Assembly (NCBI GenBank): GCA_947396885.1
Contig: OX377202.1
Span: forward strand, 5,456,001-5,520,000
Source of the DNA: Heligmosomoides polygyrus polygyrus
Taxonomy: Eukaryota; Nematoda; Chromadorea; Rhabditida; Heligmosomidae
Length of the DNA: 64,000 bases
Direction: 5' to 3'
Part shown: positions 12,301-24,467 of the stretch, one piece after another
Layout: each line of letters begins with the position of its first letter
Numbering within the stretch: the first letter of the stretch is position 1
Program-made: the position numbers and the translations under genes
The notes under the pieces: generated by a model
Seen by the model: the letters and a program-made list of their open reading frames with translations, nothing else
Told to the model about the DNA's origin: nothing
The model's database searches: none

Positions 12301-12579
12301 TTGGACAAATTGTGGCGCGCAGTTTGCGAATTCATTAATTGGAGTGACGTCGTCCAAAAACTTAACAGCCGATAGGAGGCGATTGGGGCGCGTTATCTCA
12401 CACTGAAATGCTTATTGTTCCACTGCGTATTCGCACTCATAAGCTGTTATAGTACAAAATTGAAACGAAATTCTGAAGAGACCAAAGGAAGGACCAAAGG
12501 GTTAATAAGCAGTTGCCGCCGAGTGGCACCAATTAATCCTTCCTTGTGTTTTGTTGTCGATGCCTTCCAGATTATGCGA

Positions 12580-12790
12580 GCCACTCTGTCATATTTGCTA
12601 AAATAAGGTGAAAGAATCGACGAGCAGCAGTACGTGCAGGATAAATAGTCGAAGCGAAGTTGAAAGCTCCTAAGGTGTCGTAGAGCCATATTCGTGCGTA
12701 CCCGGCTATCTCGTGCACGATGAACGCTCGGCACGCCCCTTGCTCTGCCCCTTTCTGGGGCGGTGTAGGGAACATATCTCCGCCGAGCAA
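12580..12790 (-). pseudogene. Conserved coding-like fragment of unknown family, copy 1
   Basis: Minus frame reads TPPQKGAEQG, AFIVHEIAGYARIWLYDTLG, FNFAS, RRFFHLILANM. The + strand at 20455-20680 reads the same motif with substitutions (AFVVDEITGYARIGLHNSFE). Identity concentrated in one frame suggests former protein coding. Not recognised. Confidence 0.4.
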
Positions 12791-12959
12791 TTTTCACCGT
12801 TAGAGACCGGTAAGCGGTTGATGAATCTGGCCTCTGATGGGTAATGCCACCATGCGGTTTCGCAGTAAGATAAAGATATCTGGTAAAACATGATCTTTGC
12901 TGAAATTTAATTTTTGAGACGATTTATGCATTGGAAATTTTGAGCCAATGCCCTCCAGC

Positions 12960-13092
12960 GACCAGATTCATCAATCGCTTACCGACCAGTAACGGAAAAG
13001 TGCCGTCCAACCCCTCGATAAGGTAATCATCAACATCAGGTTTGGCTGTACTTTTTACCGTTACCGGCCGGTAGGACGGTTGATGAATTTGG
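12960..13092. mobile_element. MITE of the GCTTACCGG subfamily, short copy
   Basis: GACCAGATTCATCAATCGCT at the left and CGGTTGATGAATTTGG at the right, with TAACGG...CCGTTA inside the arms. Target duplication not readable. Confidence 0.7.
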
Positions 13093-13544
13093 AATCATGT
13101 TGCCTCTAGAAACAGTAAGTAGTCCTATCTTCGATCGCAAACGAAGCTTACTGAAATATGGTAAAAAATCTTGATACAAGGGAGAGAGGAATGAACTGTG
13201 CCCCGATTTGTCAATCAAGCTCTAATGATATGCTCCTTATTGCTAAACATATTGAACACATGAGCGGCAAGAGATCCATCATATTCCGTTCTCGCCTCGC
13301 AGAAAATTCAATCCCAGCGAAAACGTCGCGTTTCACTCTCACAGAAACATCACTGACCCTCTTCTTGAGCTGAAATTTAAAGAAATTCATTGAGAGGATC
13401 TACTTACTGACAAAGAACTGTCTCTACGGTATGCCGAAACGGCATGAGCGATTACTACAGAAAGAATTTCCGTCCTCCAAGTATTAGTAATAGTAACAAA
13501 ACATGCTTTGTTTTTGCCGAATCCTTGAGGCCAAGGAATAGGAG

Positions 13545-13720
13545 GGTGTAATAGTTAAGGCTCCGCTGGATCGAGCTTACCACAGCGGCGCAAGAGACTT
13601 GTGTCATGGACTGGGTGGAACAGTGGTAGAGGTACTGCTTCATGATTGGGACGTCGAAAAATCTGTTCCCGAGCTATGTCGCGTTTTTGCTCTTCTACCA
13701 TGACATCGGAGTTCCATAAT
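13545..13720 (+). repeat. tRNA-derived SINE-like repeat, copy 1
   Basis: CATGGACTGGGTGGAACAGT GG and CGAAAAATCTGTTCCCGAGC followed by TATGTCGCGTTTTTGC. An inverted copy lies at 14650-14880. Confidence 0.55.
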
Positions 13721-14649
13721 GATTTCTATATCTGAATTTTTTGAGTTTGCTGCTGCTTATTCCTTTCCGACATCTCGTGATGGTGATGCAACAACAATGT
13801 CTCAAGTATGAAAAATACGATGATATACGAAATATTTATGAAACACCTTCAACGCAATAGATACACAGGCACAAAGTGCATAAAACAGTAAGACCGACAC
13901 AGCATGGACAACATATGAAGGCTACGGTTTCTTCACATAAACGGATGATGACTTATCACATGGACGCGACCCTGCTATTAATCATTAGAGCGAACCTCGA
14001 TCATGCAGTGGCACACCTGCTACGGGGTTGTTTCACAGTTCTTGCCCAGTGGTACTCCGCTGTAGCCCAAGCCTGGAATCACGATACAGTACTATCTTCT
14101 CCGGTCGTCAACCTTGTGTAAGGTAACAGTTCTAGCATAGAAAAACATTTGCCCCCGAAACGGTATGTCCACCTGAAAACGTGATTGTGCCTTTACTGGC
14201 ACAGTCTTCTTCTGGTTAAAGCTCGTGCTCTCTTCTTCCACTACCCCAACTTCTCCACTTCATCGATTTCCAGTTGTTGCAGTTAAAATCCTGTAGGGTA
14301 CTTGCTATCCTTTCCACTAGTTTACCACGTTCCTTGAACGAGCAGCATCCAGTGGAAATCCTCAGTTCAGTTCAGTAGGTGAATAACCACTCGAGGGTTA
14401 GCAGACATTGTAGAGGTGGTGTTAGCAGCAGCTCGTTACGACCGCGCAACTTCGTAAGCATAGCGAAGGTGACAATATTGATCGAGGTGGTAGGTTGAAG
14501 ATCATGAGGTTCCCTCCCTTCTGAGTACTGTGCTGGCTATCATGTATCATCATAATTTGCATATTTAGGACATTGCTGGTGCATCACGAGATGTCGACAA
14601 GGAATAAGTAGTGAAAACATACCACAGCGATCTCAAAAAGGTTCAGATA

Positions 14650-14880
14650 TGGAAATCTCTATGGAAATCCGACACTATGGTAAAAGTGCAAAAACGCGAC
14701 ATAGCTTGGGAACCGAACTCTTGACGTCACGATCACGAAGCAGTACCTCGGCCACTGCGTCACCCAGTCCACGACACCAGCTCCTTGTGGTGCCTTGATA
14801 AGCTCGACCTAGCGGGCCCTTAACTATTACAGGGTGCGCATTAATTATGGGCCTCAAAGAATCAAGGTGTAACACAAACA
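14650..14880 (-). repeat. tRNA-derived SINE-like repeat, copy 2 (inverted)
   Basis: On the minus strand, GACTGGGTGACGCAGTGGCC (A-box-like), AAGAGTTCGGTTCCCAAG (B-box-like), then TATGTCGCGTTTTTGC. Leucine-tRNA-like in look, but not a functional tRNA. Confidence 0.55.
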
Positions 14881-14999
14881 ATTGAAGACGGATAAAAACA
14901 CTTCGCACTCTTTATCATTGCTCATATCTTGCTAAGGTAGCAATCGAAAATTACAATCTTCATTCGGAGTGCCCTCCTCTTGCACGTATGCAGCTTCTC

Positions 15000-15990
15000 A
15001 GACTAGTCATGAAGGCATCGCAGGCACGCAGATAGTCCTCATCGAGATCACTCCATGCTTCCGTAAGTGCAGCCGAATCCAAGTTGTTGTATATTGTAGC
15101 TGAGATCTTCTGCTCTAAAACTGACCAGACCTAAAAGAAAGCTGGGTTCATATCTACTGAACTTGATGGCCATTCTTTTTGGGCGATGAAATCTGGAAGC
15201 TCGCGTTGACACCACTGCTGGGCAACACTCGACTTGTGTGCAAGAGCTGAGTCTTGCTGGAAGCACCATGACTTCTCTCCGAAGTGAGAAATGGACCGTG
15301 GCTTCAAAGCTTTCTCCATGGCCGAATTCAAGTATATTTCCTTACTGATCTTCACTCCAGTATCGACTAACACGAGTGACGTCTTACCATCTGTTATCGC
15401 ACCCCAAATCACAACAGAGTCCGGATGCGCAGTTTTCCCGATGGCTTTTCCTCTGGAAATGGCTTGCTTTCTATCTGCTGCAGGATCCGATCATTTCGTG
15501 GATTCACAATAGGTTCTGTTGTGAAATTTTTCTCGTCACTGAAAACGATGCTCCGGTGCGTGTCATCTGCAAAGCGCTCCAGAAGTCTTCAGCGCACGTT
15601 CTTCACTTGGGTCGAGAGAAAGTGTGCTATCTGTTGTCGGTAAGGGCGAAGTCCTATCTTCCTTCTCACAATGTTTCTCAAAGAGGTAGCGCTGATGCCT
15701 TTCTCTTTCGCCATCTTCCTCATTGAGGATTCTGTAGAATTTTCTCACGAATCCTTTTTATGGTACCAGAAGTGGCAACAAAAACCTTTCTACCTCGTCC
15801 TTTTATGTCCTATATACTTCCAAGCTCCTCGATCTGTTTGATACAATCTTTTGAACCAACGGCTGAGAAACAGATAGAAGATAAGCAATTTTCTTCGAAT
15901 CGTGACTATCCTGCTGCAGACCGATGGCGGCGGCGTGCTTCGTATGAGTTTTAACCATATCCTAGAATGCAAAGAACGTACATAAAACTT
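15000..15990 (-). pseudogene. Degenerate Tc1/mariner-type transposase
   Basis: Minus-strand pieces in several frames: N-terminal relic near 15740-15580 (KEKGISATSLRNIVRRK-like, RPYRQQ), then NFTTEPIVNPRNDRILQQ near 15520, MIWGAITDGKTSLVLVDTGV at 15412, and WCFQQDSALAHKSSVAQQW followed by DFIAQKEWPSSSVDMNP. The last two correspond to the second and third catalytic regions of Tc1/IS630-type DDE/D transposases. Frameshifts divide it. Similar proteins are common in nematodes. Confidence 0.7.
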
Positions 15991-16074
15991 TTCGAGACAG
16001 CGTAATGCAAACAAAACAACTCAAATCAGTTTCTTTAAGCCTCAAGTGGCTGGTATCGAGCTAGTAAGTTGTCA

Positions 16075-16255
16075 CATCGATGTTTTGTTGCGATCAAAAC
16101 TTTTAACGCCAGGCAGGACTCGAACCCGCACCTCCCTCTGACCGGGCGGGAATGCTCTACGCCTTACACCACCGGCGCCGTTTGATCGAAAGCAACATCC
16201 GACCTCGTGGGACCGATCAGCACTTACCCGTATCCGGAATGACAAACAAAACAAA
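16075..16255 (-). repeat. tRNA-derived SINE-like repeat
   Basis: Minus strand: GGTGGTGTAAGGCGTAGAGC (A box), GTGCGGGTTCGAGTCCTGCC (B box), then TGGCGTTAAAAGTTTTGATC. A related B-box region, GTGCGAGTTCGAATCCTGCC, is at 42020-42040. Confidence 0.6.
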
Positions 16256-16844
16256 ATTATAGCACTTGAATCTTTAAAAAATGTCGCTCGCAGTTCAATT
16301 CCGCAAATTTGCGCCGAGACCCATAATTAATGCGCACCCTGTTAACCTCCACTCGTTGGCCTCAAGGATTCGGCAAAAACAAAACATATTCTGTTGCTAT
16401 TTGGAGGACTGAGATTCTTGTTATAGTATTGTTCTTGCCGTTCCGGTGTACCGTTGAGACAGCCCCTTGTGAGCTCCAAACCTACCTGCAGACCTCTGCG
16501 TTTTGCTGGAGCCTTCTTGCTCGTTGGCTTTACCATTACTATATCACCTCGCATTGTGGGTTGTTCTTCGTATTTTTGGAATATTTCCTCAAAAAACTTA
16601 ACTTTATACAGCGGGAATAAACGCGCTTGAAGCATTGAGCTCCAATCGGCTCACCTGTACGTCTGGCGCTCGCAGGCTGACAGACTGCGTTTTTAGAGCC
16701 TGGAGTTCCTGTAATTAGAAGAGCTTTCCTTGTCGATCTGACCAACAACCTTCGTCTCCCAATGAAAAAGGAGTTTGTTTCCAAGGTTAAGCCTTTTGAT
16801 GTATATATCTTAGTTTAAATGTTGGGTTAGATCTTATGCAATTA

Positions 16845-18159
16845 TTAGGTTGTCAGAAAAGAAATGTCGGCTGCTTTTTTTGTTATTTCTCTGCTACTAT
16901 TCTTTATTATTTCTTAGCCCTTTCTTTCTTTCTTCTGTAATTGTACTTGTTTAAGAAGTGTCTTCAAAGGCATCTTTTGAAATTGTTTCTTTCCGTTTCA
17001 TTTTTTAAATAAAATGTTTAGACGATTGATTGTCGAGCAAATATACCGAGTGTGTGTTTGTTTGCAGTACGAGTTTAAGGAAGGGAGAAATGTTGCCGTT
17101 TCTCAAGGCGTCTTGTCGTTTGTAACATGTTGCGTCATTGCTAGCGATGGTTTAAACGTTTTCGAGATGCAGCTACATACACGTGGACTCACAGAAGTGT
17201 TTTGGCTGTCATCATTCTCTCTTGGAAGTCTTGGAAGTCAGATCGGTGTGGAAAATGGGTGTCACGTCAACTCAGTGGTGTAAACAAAGCAGCACTAGTC
17301 GCAATCGCTAGAATACTGATCCGCAAAACCAGTAACATCAACTTCTACGACTCCATCCTTATGTCCTACGAGAATTTGATCCATTACGAAAACCATATGA
17401 AAGCGGCAGTGGTTAAGATCCCTGGTGAGATCCCAAAAAGAACAGCGAGACACGGACTGAAAGACGTTGTGCTCTGTGTGTGTGGTGGAACAGTAGAGTC
17501 CTGGGGTCGGATTCGTCAACGACTTTCATAACTTTAACAGACAATTCAGAGCGGAAAGCTTAGATAACGCGGCTTATCAAGCGGTATGGTGAGCGATAAC
17601 CCGCGTTATCTGAGTTTTTCGCCGCGAATTCTCTGTTAAGGTTATGTAAGTCGTTGATAAATCCGACCCCTGGTGTACTTTAAGGTAGTGGATCCAGGCC
17701 AAGCAATTACGACAGACCTCTAAGAGCTCAACTGAGCCGCGTGAACCAAGCACTGCATCAACAAGGAGTCATCAGCGAAACACATGTGGAATTCCTGTGT
17801 GACAACTCTCTAAGGCACGCTGCAAAAGCCACACAAAAAAGATTGAGATTTTGAGCTGGAAATTTTTACCCTACCCGTCGTATAGCCCAGACCTTGCACC
17901 ATCAGTCTACTGACCTTTCCGGTCAATGCAGCATTCCCTAAAAATTCAGAACCGTGAGGAAGTTAAAATTTGGGTGTCTAACTTCTTCGAGTCGCACCCA
18001 ACTGTGTTCTTCAAGAAAGACACCCTCTTTGACGTTGCATTGGCGACATGTCACTAATAATGATAATTGTGATAACTTAGGGTGTGAAGATTTGTCATCC
18101 TGTTCTTATAATAAAGTTTCTTCTTGAACAAAAACGATATTTATTTTCCGACAACCTAG
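16845..18159 (+). mobile_element. Degenerate mariner with terminal repeats, carrying a MITE
   Basis: Left end TTAGGTTGTCAGAAAAGAAA, right end mirrors it (TTATTTTCCGACAACCTAG), TA on each side. Coding remains on the + strand, all frameshifted: LQYEFKEGRNVA (~17065), ITTDL, SRVNQALHQQGVISETHVEF, LPSYSPDLAPSVY with the third Asp, and SNFFESHPTVFFKK. A hairpin MITE at 17505-17668 interrupts it. Confidence 0.78.
17505..17668. mobile_element. Hairpin MITE with CCTGG target duplication, inside the mariner
   Basis: 164-bp near-palindrome, ends GGTCGGATTCGTCAACGACT and AGTCGTTGATAAATCCGACC. Flanked by CCTGG (17500-17504, 17669-17673). Its removal rejoins mariner sequence reading into VLYFKVVDPGQ. Confidence 0.82.
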
Positions 18160-18449
18160 TAATTACTACATCCTCATGCTAAATTATAGGTCCACCCCAA
18201 CCCCCGATTTGTCCATTAGTACCCGAAGAACCCTCTGTCGAGGCTCAATGATGTTACAATCGTATTCCTCAATATCGAAAACCTCTATAGAAGAATTCTA
18301 CGCTGGTTATCTTGTTAGTGCAAGATACCACAAAATGATTGAAAATTTAACGAACGGGAGCAGGTTATGGGTACACTTGAGGAATTTTCCCACGCTCACC
18401 ATTTCCTTGCGCAAAACTCGTTATAAATAGGCCAATATTGCAAAGGAAA

Positions 18450-19330
18450 GCATGACTACCATCAATCGATGCAATGGCAAGAGAGCCTAAGCTTTCTACA
18501 TGTGAGCAAGCTCAAGTGAATGCTTCATGCGGCAAGCCTTTCAAACAGGAAGGTCGCAACTCCACTAGGGAGGTCGTTGAGCTGCGTCAGTTGCCATCAG
18601 AAGGACACGGAAGCCTACAAGCAAAAATCGAAAGCTGGCCATCCAAGCAAGAGATGAGAGCCGTCTGCTCCGGACGGCTTTCAACAGAACCCAGTCCGCG
18701 GAAGACCTCCAACGTCATCTGGATCTCCCTGTATTGAAATGAACGGTACTACGAAGCTTGAATTGCACTACACAATATTGCTCATCAAGTTATGAAGCGT
18801 GCCCCTTGTTTGAGGACTGCCACAAGGCCGTCAGGCTCAATTTCGCTCGTGCATACATGAGCACGAATTGGAAGAAGGTGAGGTGAAACTGCATCTAGTT
18901 TGACATGCAGGTATTTTCCGATGAAAATAAGTGAAATTTTGATGGTCCTGACGAGTACAGACACACTGGAGAGATCTGAGGAAAAAGAAGCGAGTATTCT
19001 CCAGACGCAGCTCTGGTGGTAGAAGTCTCGTGGCTTGGGCTGCGTTTTTTGGATACAGACTTGTTGTCTTGGAGTTCATCTCATTTAGGATAAACTCCAA
19101 GATGAACCAAAAGAAATTGTTCGGAGATCATCTTCTGCCATATTTCAGTAGACTTCGTTGGTACAGTCTTATTTTCCAACAAGATTATGCACCCATATGC
19201 GTAGCATTGTCAACTACAAGTTGGCTTAACTCCAACAAAAATCAACTTTTGGAGTGGCCTGGTTGTTCTGCAGATTTCAACCCGATAGAGAACTTGTGAG
19301 GCATTTTTGTACAACATTGGCGGATAGAGG
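18450..19330 (+). pseudogene. Degenerate Tc1-like transposase
   Basis: Stops and frameshifts divide recognisable pieces: AIQARDESRLLRTAFN (HTH linker), VFSDENK (first catalytic region), NFDGPDEYRH, then ~19030-19300 GYRLVVLEFISFRINSKMNQ, YSLIFQQDYAPICVA (second Asp region) and WPGCSADFNPIENL (third). No terminal repeats identified. Confidence 0.72.
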
Positions 19331-19474
19331 CATCGTTGACGCCAGCTCAAGAGCCGACGACCAGGCCAAAGGGGCCTCAAATAATCCCAGGGAAATAACG
19401 GCTTAAGACGAAGAGCTTTTGTTTCAGAACTAGTCTCACAATTGTGTCAGCAATGTCAGTTTAGATCGTGATTC

Positions 19475-19959
19475 GGATCTATCCTAGTCCGGGGGGCCAC
19501 ATAACAAAAAAGTATGTAAAAAATCGACTTAGGACTTATCGAGCGACTCCTACAGAGCACGATAGAACCTAAAACAAGAAAAAACGAACAGATAAATAAA
19601 AAAATAAAATCACCGCGATTTGACAACCGTATCGGCGGGCAAAGAGCGACGCAATGGAGTCGTGCCGCGTGCTGACCACCGCTTGACATGTTAGAACGAG
19701 GATATAACATGGTAAGGAGGGCGCATAAAGCCAACTAGCGCGTGCTGACCGCCGCCTGACATGTTATAACCAGGATCTAACATGGTGAGGAAGGCAGATA
19801 ACTTCACCCGCTTACAACCGCGGCGAAAACATTTATTTTTTCCTTTTTTGCTTGTGAATTTTTCTGCTTTAGGGTCTATTTTGTTCTGTAGGAGGTAAGT
19901 CCCAAGTCGATTTTTTACACACTCTTTAGTTATGTGGCCCCCCGGGCTAGGATAGATCC
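19475..19959. mobile_element. hAT-like MITE, copy 2
   Basis: 485 bp, the same termini as the copies at 342-737 and 36334-41420, flanked by perfect 8-bp duplications CGTGATTC (19467-19474, 19960-19967). It gives the empty-site sequence for the PAT insertion: ...TTTCTGCTTTAGGGTCTATTTTG.... Confidence 0.87.
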
Positions 19960-20454
19960 CGTGATTCTTTCTATCATTCTACCAACTCTTACCAGTTCAT
20001 CTGGTCCTCCTTCCGCTGAGCTCATACTAGGAGTCGCAGCTTGTGTTTTATGCCCAGGAGTCATTGCCAGAGTTTTTCCTTGTGGAGTAATCGATTGAGC
20101 GGTCCTGAGTCCACGTCGCAGTGTTGCCGATTGAACTGACCTTCTTCCATGTTTCGCCGTGGTCGACTGAGCAGTTCGAAATCTGCCAACACTGCTCGCC
20201 CTTTTCTGAAATTGTGATCCATGTCAGCTATAGAGAACCTCCTCCGACAGTTCATGCGAACAAACCAATGTTCATGGGAGCAATGGTTCCTAATTTATCT
20301 GGTCAAGTATTGTAATTAAAACAATATGGCAAAAGTTCTCAAAAATCCTGTAGATGTTTACAGGAACTAAAACGTTACAGGATTGAATATTTATTTACAG
20401 CAAGGAAAAGTGCTTGACCATAAATCAAAGCACAAGGAGAGAAAATTTTGACGG

Positions 20455-20680
20455 ACAGGCGTTCTTTACACCGTCCTCAGAAAGGGGCGGAGCAAGGAGA
20501 GCGCCAAGCGTTCGTCGTGGACGAAATTACCGGATATGCAAGAATAGGGCTCCACAACAGCTTTGAGGTCTTCCACTTCGCTTTGATTGCTTCACCCTGT
20601 ACTGGCTATCGTTGGTCGATTCTTTTGTCTTAATTTTTCAACGAATGGCGCAGCGACTCGCATAATCTGGAAGGTGGCTA
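20455..20680 (+). pseudogene. Conserved coding-like fragment of unknown family, copy 2
   Basis: See 12580-12790; reads HRPQKGAEQGERQAFVVDEI then TGYARIGLHNSFE, with a stop before the last conserved part. Confidence 0.4.
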
Positions 20681-21224
20681 TGTGCTTACGGCCATAGGAA
20701 CTCTTGTCTGCAAGTCATTGCCATATCGCGTTTTATCTTTTGTCTTAGTCTTTTCGTCTTTTGTTTGCCTTTTCTCAGCCCTTCCTTCGAGCAATTTTCA
20801 TGGGTGCAGGACCTAGCAGAGCTTGACACTTTACTTAATGATTTATGATGCACTTTCAATGAATAGGGTTGTTTTGAAGAATGGGGTATTATCACTATCT
20901 CGTAAGGCAGCCACTGGACTCTCGAGCAAGCTTAAGGGGTTGGGGGATGGGCGGGCCAGGGGGACGAGGGGGTAGAACACTCGATCCCGCAATTTTTTCT
21001 GACTTTAGTCGACCACTGTGGTACGAGTTAACGGCATGCAAATCCGTGAGCGAGCAGAACACTGACGGCGCTTTACGGTGGACTGCTCTCAACTCCTCAG
21101 CTGCGTAAATTGCCTTAAGCACAGCTGCCGCTTTAGAGCGGCGGACGGATGTAGTGAAGTTTCTTCCGTCCTTACTCGCCCATATTGAAGTTTTCGACAA
21201 CACTTGCAATGGAACCATTCTGTC

Positions 21225-22505
21225 CAGCTCAGAAAGCTCTATCGAACGGTATCAATCTCGACCAATTTTGGAAATATCGATTTTTTACAATTTCGCATCG
21301 AGGACGAGGCCGCTTTAAGCCGCAGCAGAGGGGCGATGACGTCATCTACAAGCAGTATTTTCAAAATTGGCTAGACTATTTCGTCCAAACTTCGTCCAAA
21401 ATCATCTATGGGATTATTTGTGGCGCCGGTTACGAGTTCAATGTCCGTTTTTGAAAATTCTGCCGATTTCGGTGGGTTACCTCCCGTTTGGATATCTGAG
21501 GATCGTCGGGTCAGGATCGTTTTCCTCAAACTTCGTCTAGATGGCAGGGGGCTATTCGGGAAGCCGGAAATGATGCCAAAGTCTATTGTGCCGATGACGG
21601 CAGGAGGCCATCCATATCGATAACGTCGGACTCGTAGTCAGGGCCACAAATAATCCCTTACATGATTATGGACGAAGTTTGGACAAAAAAAGTCTGGACA
21701 ATTTCAAAAATGCGGATTTTCAATGACGTGGTCGTCCGCGCAGGCTCGGCCCAGAGCGCCCTCATCCTCAATGTGAAATTTAAAAAAATTGATTTTTTCA
21801 AAATTGCTCGAGATTGACACGATTCGACAGAGATTTCGTGCCCAACAGAACGGTGTTATTCCGAAAGTTGAAACTTATAAATGGGAGAGTAAGAGCGCAG
21901 GAAATTTCAAGCACTAAGTCCGCCGCCACGAGATGGCAGCTGGAGTAAGGCAAAGCTAAGGCGATTGGGATAGCTGGAGAGCTGCGAGCAATTCGACGTC
22001 AAGTGCTTTAAATGTTTTGCTCGCCTTCGCATTTGTAGGCCTTTAGCTTTCCTGGCCTTCCCCCTTCGGAAAAAATCGTTTCACGCAAGCGTAACCCTAT
22101 TCGCACCGCTGTAAGTTTGTACAGTCACACACTACATTGCTGCTTTTCAGCGGATTACTAGATCTCTTTACTGCCTATAAAATCCCCAAGCTGCAGCCGG
22201 AAAAATTCACACCTAACAAAGTTATTGTGCTCCGAACACAGCCTTGCGTGCACTTTGGCACATCAACGGACGGTCGATGTTCTCCGCGTTCTTACTCGTC
22301 CAGATTACAGTTCTCGCGAGACCCAGTAAGACCATTCAAATAAGTATGAAGAGCTCTATTGAATGCTATCAAACTTGGCAAAATTCGAAAATGCTGATTG
22401 TAGATGACGTCATCGCCCTTCTGCAGTGGCTTAGAACGGCCTCGTCCTCGATGCGAAATTGTCAAAAAATCGATATTTCCGAAATTGGTCAAGATTGCTA
22501 CCCCC
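21225..22505. repeat. Large inverted repeat, arms ~150 bp
   Basis: CGAGGACGAGGCCGCTTTAA and GGGCGATGACGTCATCTACA (left, ~21300) mirror GTAGATGACGTCATCGCCC and GGCCTCGTCCTCGATGCG (right, ~22410-22465). The interior has no convincing coding frame. Confidence 0.6.
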
Positions 22506-22621
22506 GCTTGGAGACCGGATCCATCGAAGACTGAGTAGCTAGATTCACGTTCCAGCAGTATTGACGCGTACTATTTTAAGACAATTTGATGGACAAATGC
22601 GCTGCTCACCTCCATATGGCA

Positions 22622-22777
22622 TCTGTTATACTCCCGCGGGAGCATCCGCGGAACGTCCGCGGACCAATGGTGCACGGCGGAGGCGGGCGTGGCGAGGCGC
22701 GGCGATTGGCCAGGTGAGGAGTCTCGGCGCGATTCCCGCCCTTCCGCGGATGCTCCCGCGGGAGTATAACTCAGGCC
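22622..22777. mobile_element. CCCGCGGGAGCATCC hairpin MITE
   Basis: Ends TGTTATACTCCCGCGGGAGC and GCTCCCGCGGGAGTATAACT plus CAGGCC; the first few bases at the left are lost. Same family as 23593-23895, 43942-44337 and 48377-48535. Confidence 0.8.
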
Positions 22778-22871
22778 TATGGGTTGATGCCTGCCCTAAT
22801 TTTTGACCACCTACTTTCCCAGTGTGGCGTTTTACCAAAAACGAAAAACAGCTGAAAGAATTCAACATCCA

Positions 22872-23198
22872 ATGTTGCGCTACAACAACGTGCTCCTATT
22901 CGCCTGTGCCATCAGCGGTCTTCTTCATTCTAGCGACAATCATGCGGAGACCTCAAGCAACTGCTTGCTCCGATGCTACAAGGCATACGATGCAACCCTG
23001 CCGTCGCCGCTGTCCCAGATTCCTTTCAAAGACGTCCCCGACGATACCGACAACGTCGCCGACAACAGACGACGGCGACGGGTCGTAGTGTCGCCGAAGT
23101 ATAACATAGGCCTAAGGGGACGTTCAGAGCTTCATCGCGCTGCGACTCGACGTAACGATAATCTCCCATATCGATTATTCGCGCTGCCAGATCGATAG
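22872..23198 (+). CDS. Candidate small secreted protein exon, 3' part invaded by repeat
   Basis: ATG at 22872 opens MLRYNNVLLFACAISGLLHS, a plausible signal peptide (short basic head, hydrophobic core, small residues), then Ser/Asn and two cysteines (NCLLRCYKAYDATLPS). From ~23010 the frame enters a CpG-rich hairpin repeat found elsewhere in the window (GTCGCCGACAACAG; GAAGTATAACATAGGCC), so the Arg-rich tail is probably not native. No splice partner identified. It could equally be chance coding in repeat-rich DNA. Confidence 0.3.
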   Translation: MLRYNNVLLFACAISGLLHSSDNHAETSSNCLLRCYKAYDATLPSPLSQIPFKDVPDDTDNVADNRRRRRVVVSPKYNIGLRGRSELHRAATRRNDNLPYRLFALPDR

Positions 23199-23592
23199 AT
23201 AGGCAGATACCCATCATTTCCTCGCGTCACGCTACGATGCTGCTGTGAACGACTCTTAAACCTGAGTGGATCTATGGCCAGTAAAACCAGATCGGAATAG
23301 ATTTTGAGCGCGAAACTTGGATTGGAGCATGGTTCCTCTCGCGCGAGCTGTTAACACTGAGGCACGCGTCTTCACTTGATTACTCTGAGCGGGCGCAATG
23401 CAAGGAAGAGGGGAGCAGCCCTTCAGTATTCAAACACAAGTGCGAGGTGACGCGGCATTCTCACGTGTGAACGAGTTTTTACCCGTTTGGTTCGCCCGTG
23501 TGCAGTTCAGTGGGTTTATAGGGAATATGTACAGAAGCAGAGAGAAGAGGAACGTCTTTATTCCTCGGTATCCAGATAAAAAGGGTGCCTTA

Positions 23593-23895
23593 GGCCTATG
23601 TTATACTCCACGGGAGCGTCCTCGGATGGACAGCAACCGCGCCGGGATCCCTGAGCTGGCCAATCGCCGCGCCCCGCCACGCCCGCCGTCCGCGGATCGC
23701 GGCCGACAGACGACGAGAGAGCTGTTATACTTCCCGCCCGCGGGACTGCACCCGTCCGCGGTGCAGTGCAGAGTTCGGCGCCAAAAGCGTGCTCCAGTGC
23801 GACGCTAGCCACCTCGGGGCGACGACGACCATCCACGGTGCACCTTCCGTCCGCGGACGTCCTGCAGATGCTCCCGTGGAAGTATAACATAGGCC
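23593..23895. mobile_element. CCCGCGGGAGCATCC hairpin MITE, 303 bp
   Basis: Ends GGCCTATGTTATACTCCACG and GGAAGTATAACATAGGCC, flanked by TTA (23590-23592, 23896-23898). Harbinger/Tourist-like by ends and duplication. ORFs inside are palindrome artefacts. Confidence 0.82.
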
Positions 23896-24467
23896 TTAGC
23901 GTAGGATGGGAATAGGGGCCGCCTCTGCCATCGTCGTCGGCGGCGATAGCCCGTGACATACTGTTTGGCCTGGGCCTTCTCGCTGCAAGTTGTATTGCAC
24001 GTACGTACGCTCCAGTTTGCGTACAATATGGGAAACTCCATGTCACCGTATCCGGCCGCTACGCTCAGGGCGGTCGAAGCCCATGGGCTGCCCTCCTATC
24101 ATTGCGCCCCTGAGCGCACTGGAATTGCCATGCATGCTATGCATCTATTCCGATCTGGTTCTAGTGGCGGTTCAATCCCAAAGGAGGGGGGGGGGGGTGG
24201 GGGCACGGCACCCTCCGTCCGCAACACGCGCGTCGACATATTCACCGTGGCGATACGTACAGGGATAGCTGTACAGTGACCGTGGGTCGATACGCCCGCA
24301 GGCGTTCCTGTACATATCACCACGGTGAACCCTTCGACGCGCACGCGTGTGTTGCGGCCGAAGTAGCTGGAGGTCGTTGGAGGCTTTGCGTCTTTTTTTC
24401 AATTTCTCTTGAACCTACAGTACCTATATATCTTTCTACAGCCCTGTATCGGACTGCATGAACACAC

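Larger units (their letters stand above)
11014..12832. mobile_element. Putative 1.8-kb element with GCTTACCGG-type termini
   Basis: About 42-bp terminal inverted repeats: AGCCAGATTCATCAACCGCT ... AACGGTGAAAA and mirrored right end. TCTGG / TCTGA flank it. The interior includes a GC-rich palindromic block at 12030-12300 (repeated at 28880-29120) and a stretch at 12580-12790 homologous to 20455-20680. It might be a larger relative of the CCWGG MITEs, or two MITEs at a distance. Confidence 0.45.

Noticed and set aside
23558..24046. 162-codon minus-strand open frame
   Set aside because: Runs through a palindromic CpG-rich MITE; Arg/Ala/Pro-rich composition comes from the hairpin.
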